Positions 35,401 to 45,470 of a stretch of DNA of 64,000 bases are shown here, in pieces (positions within the stretch are counted from its first letter, which is position 1; each line of letters opens with the position of its first letter). A program made the position numbers and the translations under genes. The notes below the pieces were generated by a model that was not told the DNA's origin, did not search any database, and saw nothing but the letters and a program-made list of their open reading frames with translations. The stretch spans positions 13,087,001 through 13,151,000 of the forward strand of contig OX327683.1 of the NCBI GenBank assembly GCA_946807835.1, read 5' to 3'. This DNA is from Ailanthus altissimus (lineage: Eukaryota; Streptophyta; Magnoliopsida; Sapindales; Simaroubaceae).

Positions 35401-36261
35401 AAGCTTGGAACAAAGTTGCTTTTCAGTACTGCTTGTCATCCACAAACTGATGGGCAAACTGAGGTAGTGAACCGTACTCTATCTTCTTTATTACGAGCTG
35501 TTATAAACAAGAACTTAAAGAGTTGGGATACTTGTTTGCCTATTGTAGAGTTTGCATATAACCGTAGTGTGCATGGGGCTACAAAATTTTCACCATTTGA
35601 GATTGTGTATGGATTTAATCCATTTGTTCCTATTGACCTTGTTCCTATTCCAATTAATGAGAGGACATCTATGGATGGTGTTAAGAAGGCAGAATTGATG
35701 AAGAAGCTTCATGAGCAGGTTCGAATTCATATTGAGGAGAAAACAGCTAGGTATGTTAAGCATGCTAATAAAGGACGAAAAATGATTAGCTTTGAACCTG
35801 GTGATCTTGTTTGGATTCATCTTAGCAAGGGAAGATTTCCTAGCAAGCGGAAGTCCAAGCTGATGCCAAGAGTTGATGGACCTTTTCGTATTATAGAGAA
35901 GGTAAATAGTAATGCTTACAAAGTTGACCTTCCTGGTGATTACAATGTTTCAGCCACTTTTAATGTGAAGGACTTATCTCCTTATTTGGAAGATTTAGAA
36001 GATTCTGATTTGAGGGCAAATCATTCTCTGCCCGGGGGTGATGATGTGCATCATGAAGGTTCTAAATCAACTCAAGAAGGCGAGTTGAGCGTAAAGGAGA
36101 TTTCAGATGGTCCAATAACAAGGGCTAAGGCTAAACAGCTTCAAAGGGCCATAAGTAGTCAAATTGGAGCTATTGAAGCTTCTATGGGATTGGAAGCTTA
36201 TGATCTGAATGGAAACGAGCTAAATGTATTTATTTGTCTTCAATTTGAGATTGGGACGTGA
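32482..36261 (+). CDS. Element 1 polyprotein (short gag N-terminus fused to PR-RT-RNase H-IN)
   Basis: The open frame starts at 32437. I prefer the Met at 32482 because it begins the charged N-terminus shared with element 2. Residue numbers here count from 32437. The first 94 residues are gag N-terminus; at 32719-32729 the frame jumps to the region upstream of the protease. The protease (Ile-Ile-Asp-Asn-Gly-Ser, about 155) is followed by RT with Tyr-Phe-Asp-Asp at about 512, RNase H from about 650 and the integrase zinc motif (His, His, Cys, Cys, about 840-890). Then come the Asp-Asp-Glu core (Met-Asp-Phe, Ser-Asp-Arg-Asp, Gly-Gln-Thr-Glu) and a Gly-Pro-Phe module. Residues from about 1202 are encoded by the 3' LTR, ending with the Gly-Pro-Ile-Thr-Arg-Ala-Lys tail. 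The capsid domain and zinc knuckle are gone, so particle formation would need gag from another copy. Confidence 0.93.
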   Translation: MADDDASRVPKGLSLEQAQLVGLQRAHDEFRGEITEIRGQLAAIIEMMQRNTLQPQQRRVGHRVPRNDLEDAGDEPNRDDEAEMEEESKVEVTEQEENLEPMEGNLLVIQRILSAEVDIGLEQRENIFHTRCQIRDKVCAMIIDNGSCTNVASITLVEKLGLTTVPHPKPYKLHWLNDKGEIQVTRQVRVPFSIKTFHDEVLCDVVPMTASHVLLGRPWQFDNDVTYNGRRNTYSFVLNGKKVNLMPLGSQQVRQDQLRNQRKMMESGKGLMLAKKGDVEQALASVGVVFMTWAKPLLQVEGLDLPRQVVELLEEFKDVFPEELPLGLPPIRGIEHQIDLVPGASLPNRPAYRCNPEEAKEIKRQVGELLERGYVRESLSPCSVPTLLVPKKDGTMRMCVDSRAINKITVKYRFPIPRLDDMLDELHGAVYFSKVDLMSGYHQIRMKEGDEWKTAFKTKHGLYEWMVMPFGLSNAPSTFMRLMNHVLRKFIGLFVVVYFDDILIYSKTLDDHVKHLMAVFETLRDAKLYGNIKKCYFCQDSVIFLGYVVSGSGIKVDEEKVKAIRDWPKPTGVADVRSFHGLASFYRRFIKDFSSIVAPMTECLKKGNEFRWNENAQKSFELIKEQLCSAPVLALPDFAKTFEIECDASGVGIGAVLMQEKRPIAFFSEKLNGARLNYSIYDKEFYALIRALEVWQHYLLPKEFVIHTDHESLKYLKGQNKLNRRHAKWVEFMEPFPYVIKYKKGQTNVIADALSRRYALISMLNARLLGFEQVKEQYTSDSYFANMMSKCAKGACDGFFVHDGYLFKLGRMCIPSGSLRELLVREAHGGGLSGHFGEKKTYELLKEHFFWPNMLRDVHKVVERCVNCKKAKGKENAYGLYMPLPIPEQPWMDISMDFVLGLPRTQRGKDSVMVVVDRFSKMSHFIPCNKTDDAIHIADLFFREIVRLHGIPKSIVSDRDTKFLSYFWKTLWKKLGTKLLFSTACHPQTDGQTEVVNRTLSSLLRAVINKNLKSWDTCLPIVEFAYNRSVHGATKFSPFEIVYGFNPFVPIDLVPIPINERTSMDGVKKAELMKKLHEQVRIHIEEKTARYVKHANKGRKMISFEPGDLVWIHLSKGRFPSKRKSKLMPRVDGPFRIIEKVNSNAYKVDLPGDYNVSATFNVKDLSPYLEDLEDSDLRANHSLPGGDDVHHEGSKSTQEGELSVKEISDGPITRAKAKQLQRAISSQIGAIEASMGLEAYDLNGNELNVFICLQFEIGT

Positions 36262-36752
36262 TTTAGAGACGTTTGGTGACGTTGGGCTTTAAGAAGCAGC
36301 TAAGGGCTTTCTTTTCATGCTATTGGGCTTTACTTATTTCTTATGTTACTACTTTTATGTATTTGGGCTATTTTGAACTTGTTAAGTTTTGTTTTAAAAT
36401 TGTTAAGTCATATTGGGCTTATTTTGGGCCTTTTTAAGTTTATTAGGTAACATTAGGGTTTCACCTCATTTTGTAAGCCTATATAAGGCATGTAAAAGTC
36501 TTGTAGAGGCAGTTGCCTCATTTTGAAATTGGAAGCACGAAATAGAAGAGCTATTTCTCTCTCAAAATTGTCTTCTCAAGTTTTTCAACTCTTGAAGATA
36601 GTTGCTGACTTATCACTCTTTGATCATCAAGAGTGTGGCGTCAAAACCCTAAACTGATCCTTGTGGCGTCCATTCGACTTATCAAGGTATCTATTTAGTT
36701 CTATCCTCCATCAACTCCACAATTTAATTTTGTTATAAATCAAGGCACATCA
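36042..36752 (+). repeat. Element 1 3' LTR
   Basis: It is the same length as the 5' LTR with a single observed difference. A short purine-rich tract (gggggtga, 36034-36041) abuts its left edge and would prime plus-strand DNA. The pol stop codon lies inside it at 36259-36261. Confidence 0.95.
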
Positions 36753-36757
36753 AGAAT

Positions 36758-37141
36758 TCATAGTAAACGACTCTAAAATTATGTTGATACTTCTAAATAC
36801 TCTAAAATTATCAATACCATTTCTTTGCTTTCAATTCACCTCTGACCATCAAATCAAATGTGAATAACCCGTCCTCCTCTCCTTAAAACAAGGGGCCCTT
36901 CTAGTTTTGTTGGTGGTTAAAATAATTTTGTCTTCTTTATATTACTATATCTCTAGAGTCAATAATTTTATATGAGGAACTACTGAACTTAATCACTTAC
37001 TGTTGTTACTCTTCAGTTTTCAATTTAGGTCTATCTTGCAAAGGTACTCAAATTGGATTAGTGATTGATTTTTAGGTTTCATCATAAACCTAATTGGTTA
37101 CTTCCAATTATGTAAATCTATCATTCAAACTGCACTTAAAG
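36758..37141 (-). pseudogene. rpl2: Plastid rpl2 intron remnant
   Basis: On the minus strand the sequence after rpl2 exon 1 matches my recollection of the plastid rpl2 group II intron: the block with ttggaagtaaccaattagg, then ccaatttgagtacctttgc, then gagatatagtaatat. It can be followed to about 36880 and may extend to the element 1 edge. Retention of the intron shows DNA-mediated transfer from the plastid. Confidence 0.75.
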
Positions 37142-37528
37142 GTATGGCATTTTCCATTTTTATAAGAAATTATGTGCCAGAAACAATGGTATCTCCAATT
37201 ATAGCCCCTCTAGTATATAAAATGCATCTCTTTTCACCATCCCTATAATGTATGAGATAAATGTATGCATTTCTATTAAGGTCAAATTCTATGGTTATGA
37301 TTCTATGATATATGTCATTTTTATTCCGTCAAAAATTAATTTTACAGTATAGATGCTTTTGACCTCCCCCTCTATGCCCTACGGTAATGATTTCTTTGGT
37401 AATATGACCTTTACCATAACAATGATGTCCATAGATAAAATTCTTTCGTGGATTGGATTTCTCTTGACGATTTATGGCTCCATTGCATGTGCTCTGGGAT
37501 AGTAGTTTTGTATAAATGTGTCACCATG
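37138..37528 (-). pseudogene. rpl2: Plastid rpl2 exon 1, transferred and decayed
   Basis: Reading leftwards from an ATG at 37526-37528, the translation opens His-Leu-Tyr-Lys-Thr like plastid ribosomal protein L2. Across frameshifts it keeps the Lys-Glu-Phe-Tyr/Tyr-Gly-His region, the glycine-rich His-Arg-Gly-Gly-Gly segment, Asn-Arg-Asn-Ala-Tyr-Ile and [11 protein letters not shown]. It ends where the plastid exon ends; the 391-bp length equals the usual exon. In plastids L2 sits at the peptidyl-transferase centre of the ribosome. Here stops and shifts make it a nuclear plastid-DNA relic. Confidence 0.85.
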
Positions 37529-37548
37529 CTATTAAGTATTTTGATTTA

Positions 37549-37766
37549 AGTTCTTTTCTTTCTAATAGGTAGAATAGAATAACCCAGTTGAAGCGTACTG
37601 ATCTTACATTTGTAATGCATTTTATTTCCCATAATAGGTTCTATTCTTCTACCATTTCTAGGAAGTGGATGACTATTCATATCTATTACCTTAATACCAA
37701 AGCAGAGTTTGATCCTTATTTATATCTAATACTTTTGTCTATATTACTGCACATTTGATTCCATCT
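37549..37766 (-). pseudogene. rpl23: Plastid rpl23, shortened relic
   Basis: The minus strand begins Asp-Gly-Ile-Lys-Cys-Ala-Val and later shows Gly-Asn-Arg-Tyr-Glu-x-Ser and a final [12 protein letters not shown] followed by a stop, as in plastid ribosomal protein L23. The span is about 218 bp against about 280 bp in plastids, with an internal deletion near 37700. It lies directly upstream of rpl2 on the same strand, as in the plastid operon. Confidence 0.83.
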
Positions 37767-37799
37767 ATAAATCAATTTCTTTCCTATGAGTTCAAGTCT

Positions 37800-39015
37800 C
37801 AATAACAATGCTAGTTCTTGCTATTCATATGTTATGATATAAATATACTGACTTAATCTTGAGAAATAAGTGGGCTATTTCTTTGTAAAATTATGCTAAA
37901 TTTTATATGTGAATTCTACCAAGGCCTCTTTGTTAGTTGGGGGAAGAATCCGCACGAATTAGATATTTTAAAGAACATATCGAGAGAGAATTAGATTTGG
38001 TTAGACAATGTATGGTTGGTAAACAAAGATCGATTATCTAGCAAGGCAAGAATGTATCATCAAATATTAAATTCGATTCCACAAGATTTAGTTTCGTTCA
38101 AGTAACGAATTCTAGCCAATTGAAAAGATCTTCGAAACAATCTACGATTCCATTAGTAATGATGATTCAAAATATCACACATTAATCAATCAAATAAAGA
38201 TTCAACAACTAAAAGATGATCGATTCTTTTTCTTTGGGATCCTACTTTTTTTCAAATGGAATGAATAGAAATAAAATTAGACTGATTACCTAAATTCCTT
38301 TCTAGATATTCCTCAATGTCCCGACCATTTACTAAATGTGAAAGGCTGATAAATAAGCATTTGCTTTTGAAAGAAATTGAAGAACTTCTTGGGAATCCTA
38401 CAAGATCCATTTTTTCTTTTTTCTCTAATAGGTGGTCAGGACTTCATCTGGATTCGAATCCTGCTGAGAAGTCCACTAGAGACTAAAAATTATTGAAGAA
38501 AGAAAAGGATGTCTCTTTAATCACTTCCAAGTGATCGAAAAATAAAGAGATAGTTACTATATTCAAGATAATTACATGTTTACAAAATGTAGTCTCAGTT
38601 CATCCAATTTCATCAGAGCCAGGGTGATATGGTTCTGAACAATGAACTGGATATGGACAGTTCCAATAAAATTTCATTCTTAAACAAAAATCTATTTTTT
38701 ATTTATTTATTTCATATATTCCATGATCGGAATAGGTGGGATATCGCTACACTATAATTATGAATCGAATGAGATTTCAAGAAGCGGCAAATTTATTCAC
38801 GCTATTATTAATCGAGCCATATCTGATGTATCATAAGAGATATGCCTTTTTTTTATTTATTGATTCTTACAGATTGAATAAAAAATAATTCTTGAAAGAG
38901 GTATTCAACTCTAAGGATTAATCAAAAAAGAAATCTTTATTAGTTCTACCTCATACTATATATGAATATAATAAATCTTTTAATAAAAGGATAAGAAAAA
39001 CAAATGGATCCTATC
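37800..39015 (+). pseudogene. ycf2: Plastid ycf2 internal fragment
   Basis: Plus-strand sequence matches the interior of the giant plastid Ycf2 protein: Arg-Asn-Lys-Trp-Ala-Ile-Ser-Leu near 37862, Lys-Asn-Pro-His-Glu near 37944, Leu-Gly-Asn-Pro-Thr-Arg-Ser near 38390, His-Leu-Asp-Ser-Asn-Pro near 38442, then Phe-Lys-Ile-Ile-Thr near 38560 and Lys-Lys-Lys-Ser-Leu-Leu-Val-Leu-Pro near 38925. Stops and indels are scattered. The 5' third of the gene and the neighbouring trnI-CAU are missing between here and rpl23. The opposite orientation to rpl23 agrees with the plastid inverted repeat. Ycf2 works in a plastid import-motor complex; this copy is dead. Confidence 0.88.
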
Positions 39016-39299
39016 GAAGTTCATAAAGTAGTATTGTGGATAGCATATAGTAAAGATCCTTGACCTTGTTTTAGGTCCTCTTGCTTTAGTGTAGTGCATT
39101 AAGGCTCTTCAGTGCCCTAATTCTCGTTGGATGGCTACCATTTAAAGAGGAACAAAAAGGCGCCTCTCTGAGGTAGATGTATGGAGCAACATTCCAAGAC
39201 ATTTAATCATGCAGTGCTATACTTCTTTCTTGATGTTAATTAAGTGATAATCGACATATCTTTTTCAGTCTAGCTTTCTTCCTTTTAGTGACTTCTAGT
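39016..39299. other. Junction region between plastid and mitochondrial relics
   Basis: No gene was identified. The sequence separates the ycf2 fragment from rps19-like sequence. It could be mitochondrial spacer or unrecognisably decayed 5' rps19. Confidence 0.35.
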
Positions 39300-39314
39300 C
39301 CTTTTAGCTACTAT

Positions 39315-39517
39315 ACTTTGAATAGGAAAATCTTCTATTTTGCAAGAATTTGTTTATTGCTCTGTACGAATTAACTTTTTCAAAACTCATGTTCATTGAA
39401 AGAGTAAGATTACTGAAAGAAAGGTTGGTCAACCATTTGGAGAGTTTTCTTTTATACAGAAATGAAGACTTTCAAGAAGAAATATTGGACAAGGAAGAAA
39501 ATAGGAGGAAAAAGTAA
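39315..39517 (+). pseudogene. rps19: Mitochondrial rps19 3' part, relic
   Basis: The plus strand preserves the C-terminal half of plant mitochondrial ribosomal protein S19: Ile-Leu-x-Glu-Phe-Val near 39342, Lys-Glu-Arg-Leu-Val-x-His-x-Phe-Gly-Glu-Phe near 39420, then the Asn-Ile-Gly-x-Gly-Arg-Lys basic tail ending in a stop at about 39515. The 5' half is not readable. It lies just upstream of rps3, the usual angiosperm mitochondrial order. Confidence 0.75.
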
Positions 39518-39530
39518 AGTCTAAGCCAAT

Positions 39531-40637
39531 ATAGCATGTGAAGGTAATCAGAATTCAGTAATAATGAATCTCAATAGCAATTCAGATTCCAGTTGGTTTA
39601 GTGATTAAAATTTAGGTAAATTAGTGTACCAACCTGTCAATATGAGATTTTATTTTAGTTTAATTAGATTTTATTTTAGTAGGTATATATTCTACATTTT
39701 CCAAATGAAAATTCATTCCATTCTTTCTTTCCCATCGACCACGACAACTAAAACAAAGCAAAAAAACTGACCCAAAAGGAAAAAGGGCCAGTGGTGGACA
39801 TTCAGGAAATTCAGGCCGATTGGGTGTCTTCATTCAAGTGATGATGCAGAAGAACAAAACAAAGTGAAAGGTTGGGAGGCAAGGAAAATAGTCAAGTCAA
39901 TCAGGCTCAATATCCGAGAGAAGCAAAATGAAATCAGGATTTGGTTAAAAAAAAAAAGCAACATTATGGATACCATGACCTACCACCATCGATAAAGAAG
40001 AATCTTTCTAAATTACTTCAGGTCAACGGGGCGTTCAAGCATCCAAAATACACCGGGGTTGTAAATGACATAGCGTTCTTGATAGAAAATGACAAACTTC
40101 TTTAGAAAAATAAAGTTATTCAAGTTCGTTTTTCCAAAGAAGTTCCACTTCAATGACCTAACAAGTCAGCTACTTAAAAGGACCATCTTTGCAGTGCACC
40201 CCTCATTGAATTTTTTGGTCTTACAATACTTATTGAATACAAAGAAGAAAATGAATTTCAACCCCGTCATAGTTGTCAATCTTTTCATGAAATTGGGTGT
40301 GGTTGAACCATCTATGGTAGGGGGGGCGAATTTACAGAGAAGAAGCTTAGATAAGAGAATATATTCTCGCATTGCTTTTTTGTAGAAGCTTAACCAGTGA
40401 GAAAAAGTGTTTAGTCGAATCCAAAAAGAGGTTGACCCACTTCATTCACCAAGTGAATGATCTTCACTTTGCAAGAACAATAAAAACTGGCATCTCGCTC
40501 TTTCCTTTCTTTGGTACTACCTTTTTATTTTTAAGAGATAAAGTTCGGGTGTATAACTATTGCCTTTTCTTTTAGGATGCCCGGGATAACTCCTAAGTCA
40601 ATTAAGGATCAAATGTTGGAATCTCATAGGTAAAAAT
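39531..40637 (+). pseudogene. rps3: Mitochondrial rps3, 5' part, intronless relic
   Basis: The reading starts at 39531 (ATG decayed to ATA). It continues Asn-Ser-Asp-Ser-Ser-Trp-Phe-Ser then Gly-Lys-Leu-Val-Tyr-Gln, then the Phe-Lys-His-Pro-Lys-Tyr segment near 40035, [10 protein letters not shown] near 40120 and the [10 protein letters not shown] segment near 40350. These are landmarks of plant mitochondrial ribosomal protein S3. The coding sequence passes position 74 (39604) without the group II intron found there in most angiosperm mitochondria. Several stops are present. The gene is split at 40637 by the X3 solo LTR and resumes at 43107. Confidence 0.88.
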
Positions 40638-43106
40638 TGTTAGAGTTGGTGCTTACGTGCCAATCTAATATTGTATGAATATTAATTGTTTAATATTTAT
40701 ACAATAAATATTTTGAATAAAATTGTTAATATTAAAACACATATGGTACATTGCTTATGACGTTACAGACATTGTATGATCTGAAAGAGTTCAGATCTGA
40801 TCTAAAGGAATTTAGATCAGTGTTAAGAGTTTGCATCACTAGTAATTTTAAATGCTATGGAGTTAGCAGGTTATAATAGTTAAGTGAATTCTAAGTAGTT
40901 AGAGCCTTGTTTGTAATAGAATAAAGACCTGAGGGTATACTAGTAATGACATAGTTGCAAGAGTTGCAATCAGGTGCTTGAAAAATATCATTAAGCAAGT
41001 ATGTTATCAAACACTATGTTCCTAAACTATTTTCACCGATCCAAGTCTGTCGGTGAATCCATTTTATATAGATCAGTGTATGTCTATATCTATAGGGTAC
41101 AGATGGTTGTTCTTAGCTGACCAAAACTTGGAGCTTGTATAGGTATGCTGGTATTTAGTTAGGACTGAATATTGAACAGACTCATGAGAACCTCCAATAG
41201 ACATCCCATAAAGTCCATCAATGGAGGATCTTTTCGAGTTGAGTAGTATTCGTGGTCCTTTAACCTGAGTGCCACGATGGGCTGGTGAGTGATCCACCAT
41301 GCTTTGGCTCCACGCATGTCAGAGACTTTTTATGGTATGATCCGTTGGTGTCACTGGGTATGATTCGATGCTCATAGAGTCTGGTGTGCGTATATATGGG
41401 ATCCGTAAACTCATATAGGTTAGTTGTATGTCTTGATGCTTCAAGAATTATATTTTAGAAAGTCTTTTGGCCAAAAGCAGATACCCCAAAAATTAGTATT
41501 TCGCAAAGTTAAATAATATATATGTGAAATGAAACAAAAATCTAGAGATAAGTTCGTGGATGTGCTTATAGAGATTTGACGGTGTTGATTTATATCCCTG
41601 CACTTTCGGGATATAATCGACGGAAGGACTATACGTATGCGCTATAACCTCAACTTGTATGGTCTAACATGCTGATTTGTAATATCCGTGACATGTGCAT
41701 TAAGCATCGATCACAGACTCTTGGAATAGTTTCATTTGACGAATTAGGTGTTGACTTAGAGAGTCCTGCAATATAAAGGGTACTCGTTGTAATTGGGACA
41801 GCATACTAGATTGAATTGTTCAATCTAGTAATTTCTAGCCAAATTAATTATTTGTTTCAAGAACCCTTGAGATGCGAGCGTGTCAGTACTTGAGAGTTAA
41901 GTGCGTTAATTAGTTGATAATTATTATTGACCAATTAAAAATTGACACATTGCACATATTGAGCCTTTGGTTGAGTCCATCAAAGTGTATTGTATAATAA
42001 GACCCACTAGGGGGTTTACTTGGTAATTAAATAAAGACTTAAGGGTAATTTTATATATTTGAATATTTAATTGTTAATTAATCTAAGTAGAGTTAACTAT
42101 ATGGTTAGGTCAAAAGAATAATTTTATAATTAAATATTGTTTAACTTAACCCAGGTTAATTGTTAACTAAGGTTGGATTAATTAATTATTTAATTATTAA
42201 ATTATAGAAAAGTAAGTTAACCTAACTCTAGTTAAGTGTTAACTTGAGTTAGGTTAATTGAATATTATATTAATTACTTGGTGGCCAAGTTTACTTAACC
42301 TAACTAGGGTTAATAGTTAGCTTTAGTTAGGTTAATTTAATAGTTAAATATAGATTGCTTGTTGAACAAGTAATTTAACTTTACTAGAGTTAATAGTTAA
42401 CTTTAGTTAAGTAAGTTTAAACCTTAGTTAAAGTGTTAATTATGATAATTGATTAATAAATATGTGAAATGAAACAAAAATGAAGGCTTTTTATGCAACT
42501 TGGTGGCCAGCCATTTTGGTGAAAAAAGGGATGAAAATTTATTTTGGTTTTTAAGTATTAAAAATAAGCAAAACAGTTGTTTTATTACTATTAATCTCTT
42601 TCTCCAAATTAGGCCACCATTATAGCTTTGGATTTGATCAATTTGTTATTAAAGAGTTAGAAAACAAAATCAAATTCATTACTTGGTGAGTACTTTAAGT
42701 TTTAAACTATAGATTAAAAGTTAATCAAAATAGTTTAAGTATTAAACCACTTCTCCCAAAAAAAGGCTACTATTCTAGTGACTCAAGCCCACTCTGTTGA
42801 GTCATAGAATTACCAACGGGCCCATTTCAGGTGATACTCCAGCTTAAAATGCACCAAAGGTTTGCGAGGTGATTATTCTCAATTATGGTATTAAAGTGAT
42901 TAATATTTATTTTGTTCATTATTGTAATAGAATAAAAATTTATTATATTTATTTTTTAGAAAATTAGATTTTCAGCTTCCGCTGCATATATGTTTGTGTA
43001 TGAGATGCATAAATTATATTTATGTATATATATGAATTTTATGTGATAAACACAAATCACATGCACACACCTAATATGGTTTTGAACCGAAACACCGCAC
43101 CCAACA
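40638..43106 (+). repeat. Family X solo LTR (copy X3) inside the rps3 relic
   Basis: The 2469-bp repeat begins tgttagagttggtgcttacg and ends gcacccaaca. Homology to X1 and X2 runs through the insert in reverse orientation. The flanks are aaaat (40633-40637) and aggat (43107-43111), a 5-bp target duplication in which the left copy has taken two G-to-A changes; rps3 reads through when it is removed. The middle (42050-42480) is full of gttaa/ttaac words. Confidence 0.82.
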
Positions 43107-43640
43107 AGGATAAGGTAATGGAATTGATAGATAAATTCATAAACCTAGGTGGGATAGAAGAATTGATAAAGGGAATAGAGATCATACTGAGAAACAGAAG
43201 AATTTTATATGGGTACAACTCTTATTTAAATGAAGTAAAAAAAGAATACGACTTTTTTTGTCTAATAGAAAAACGTTAATACCTAATTTTAGTTGGTAAA
43301 GATAAAATCTGTTTATTAAAGTGCTTCTCCGAGTGCTCAAAACATTTCTTTTCAACTAAGGAACCAAACAAGATCATTTCATTCCCTTTTTAGTAAAATG
43401 GTGTAGGAAATTCCATTAGAAGGTGTTATGGAGATCCATATATGTTGTTTAAGTAGATTTTAAGGTTCACAAATAGCTATAACTAAATGTGGAAAGTATG
43501 GAAAAACATCTTGTAATGTATTTAACAAGAAAATCGATTTTGCTCCTACAAAAATATCTACTAGTTATCGAATCTCAAATGTCAAAGTGTGGATTTCATA
43601 GTAAAAAGCAGGGCTACTTGCTGTATCCAAAACGTATGAA
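43107..43640 (+). pseudogene. rps3: Mitochondrial rps3, 3' part, relic
   Basis: It continues rps3 after X3: [25 protein letters not shown], then after a frame change Ile-Ser-Phe-Gln-Leu-Arg-Asn. Next comes the [13 protein letters not shown] segment near 43488, ending in Val-Lys-Val-Trp-Ile-Ser. About 90 bp are missing around 43395. I first suspected plastid ycf1 because of wording overlap, but the flanking gene order and the downstream segment are those of mitochondrial S3. Confidence 0.87.
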
Positions 43641-44052
43641 ATATAGTAAATATCAAAACGCTAGATGTATTAGGGGTTGCAAACCAGATGGTACACAATT
43701 TGGTTTTGGAAGATATGGCACTAAAAGTTCTAAAAGCTAGTCAATTTTCATATTGAGATATTGAAGCAGTGTGTCAAGCTACAATCAGATCATTCCATCA
43801 TGCAATGAGCAGACAATTTCAGAGAAATGGTAAGATATGGGTAAGAGTTCTCATGGATGTTCCTAATACCAGGAGGCCTACAGAAGATAGAATGGGAAAA
43901 TGAAAAGGAAATCCTATGGATTGGATTGCTTGTGTCCACGGGAAAAATTTGATTTGAAATGGATGGTGTGAGTTTTGTCAAATGCTCGATAAGCTGCTAC
44001 ATTAGCAGCGCATAAACCATGTTCAACTACCAAGTTTGTTTAGTGGTCGTAA
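43605..44052 (+). pseudogene. rpl16: Mitochondrial rpl16, relic
   Basis: The 3' end of rps3 runs into a frame with Leu-Tyr-Pro-Lys-Arg near 43620, Cys-Lys-Pro-Asp-Gly-Thr-Gln-Phe-Gly-Phe-Gly-Arg-Tyr-Gly-Thr-Lys near 43680, Asn-Gly-Lys-Ile-Trp-Val-Arg-Val near 43828, then Met-Gly-x-x-Lys-Gly-Asn-Pro near 43895. The C-terminus Thr-Lys-Phe-Val-x-Trp-Ser is followed by a stop at 44050-44052. This is plant mitochondrial ribosomal protein L16. It overlaps rps3 as it does in mitochondria. Frameshifts near 43740 and a CAG-to-TAG change at 44041 disable it. Confidence 0.9.
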
Positions 44053-45470
44053 CATAATTGGATAGTAAGGAAAACTCGGGCTGAGATTCAAAAAAATTGG
44101 TGAAGTGCTTGTTCTTAAACAATAGAACTGGAAAGACACTTAGGGGGAGGAGGGATATTCTCTTTTATTTTTGTAATTATCAAAATTGTACAACTTGCTC
44201 CAAGCATACAACCTAGATATGTTATAGTTTATTTCAGCCATCCCAGTTTTGAAAGTGATAATAAAATGCTTGCAGAGCTTAGGTATTAAAAAAGAAATAA
44301 TTTTTCACTCGTGGTCCATACATAGTATATCTAATCCAAAGACAATTTTAGAGGTTTTCCTTGAGAAGACCGACTTTTCCACAAACCCTAGCTATATTGG
44401 AGCATGAGACAAGCTTTGTAGGACCATCAATAGTCAGGAAAATTTCAAAAGTAGAGACAATAAAAAACAGGTGAAACTCAAAGACGATAGGCAGATAGGG
44501 TCGCAATACCCAAATATCGCATGTATTGGATCACCATTCAGGAGACGGAAATGATGGCTCTAGTAGAAAACCTAAACATCAATCCCTCAATCAAAAATTT
44601 CTCTTTACTTTTGATTTTTTTTGGGACATATCTTTTTTGTTCAAGAACTTGATGAAGACATGCCTTGGATCTAATAGAGTGATCAAAAGATCTCCCTCGG
44701 TATGCCAATTCTTGCAAGTGAACAGGTAAAAAAGGGCGGTCTCTGAGAATATATCCCATCAAGCAATATCGAGATTTTTCCCTCAAGTTTTAATCCTCTC
44801 CTTGGATACTACCTGGCATTGGATTTATTGAAATCTAGAGATATTTGGCGATGAGCGTACAGGAAAACCTTCTTTGGATTTACCTAAGATCTTTAGAATT
44901 CAATTATTTCTCTCATTAGTGCCCCGCTTTGGTTTGAGGCATTTCATGTAACAGGATTGTATGGTCTCGGATATTGGTGACCGACTCTTATGGACTAACT
45001 AGGAACGTACAATTTATAAATTCAGCATGGGTTGTGGAAGGGAAATCCTTTTGTTCCAGAAAAAATAGCCTCTCATATTCCAACAAGAACATTGGGCATC
45101 TTAGTAATTGATGCGATATTTATATATCTTAAAATTGAGTGTAAATATACATTATCGTTTGTAAGTAATAATGGGACAAAAAAGTCGGATGTCGAATCCA
45201 CAAGGATAATTTCTTTTCTTTTCTACCAAGTACTAAAATTTTATCTTTCTAATAATAATTCAGAAAATCAAAATCTAAGAATGAATTTTGAGAAATATAA
45301 AGGCAAGAACAAATGTAAAGAGTTATTGAAAGTAGCAATATAGAGAAAACCTAGGGTTAACACCATCCCTCAATATACTTTCTAATGATTAATTCTCTAA
45401 TATTAAATTCAATTAATTCTTGTTATTGATCAAGACACTAATGTATTCACAAAACCTCTCCCGGGGGTGA
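44053..45470. other. Unassigned region, possibly more mitochondrial spacer
   Basis: No gene is supported. 44280-45020 has the texture of plant mitochondrial intergenic DNA but nothing I can name. 45090-45454 looks like decayed LTR-element sequence (gatgtcgaatccacaagga). The last 11 bases, cccgggggtga (45460-45470), match the tract inside element 2 next to its 3' LTR. Confidence 0.35.

Larger units (their letters stand above)
31399..36752 (+). mobile_element. Element 1: young Ty3/gypsy element with gag deletion
   Basis: Two 711-bp LTRs (31399-32109, 36042-36752) enclose a primer site and one long open frame. The target duplication agaat is perfect (31394-31398, 36753-36757). I see one difference between the LTRs (c at 31557 against t in the 3' copy), so insertion is recent. 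LTR ends TGATGTGC and GCACATCA are perfect inverted repeats. Compared with element 2 it lacks 849 bp of gag. Domain order PR-RT-RNase H-IN places it in Ty3/gypsy. Assignment to the CRM-type chromovirus lineage would fit the pol frame running into the 3' LTR but is inference. Confidence 0.95.

Noticed and set aside
37767..37800. trnI-CAU between rpl23 and ycf2
   Set aside because: Plastid order predicts it here, but the region is too short and no tRNA arms can be drawn; the tRNA and the 5' part of ycf2 appear deleted.
43082..43279. Plastid ycf1 fragment
   Set aside because: The wording first suggested ycf1, but upstream rps3 sequence at 39531-40637, the Cys-Gly-Lys-Tyr-Gly-Lys segment at 43488 and the overlap with rpl16 make it mitochondrial rps3.
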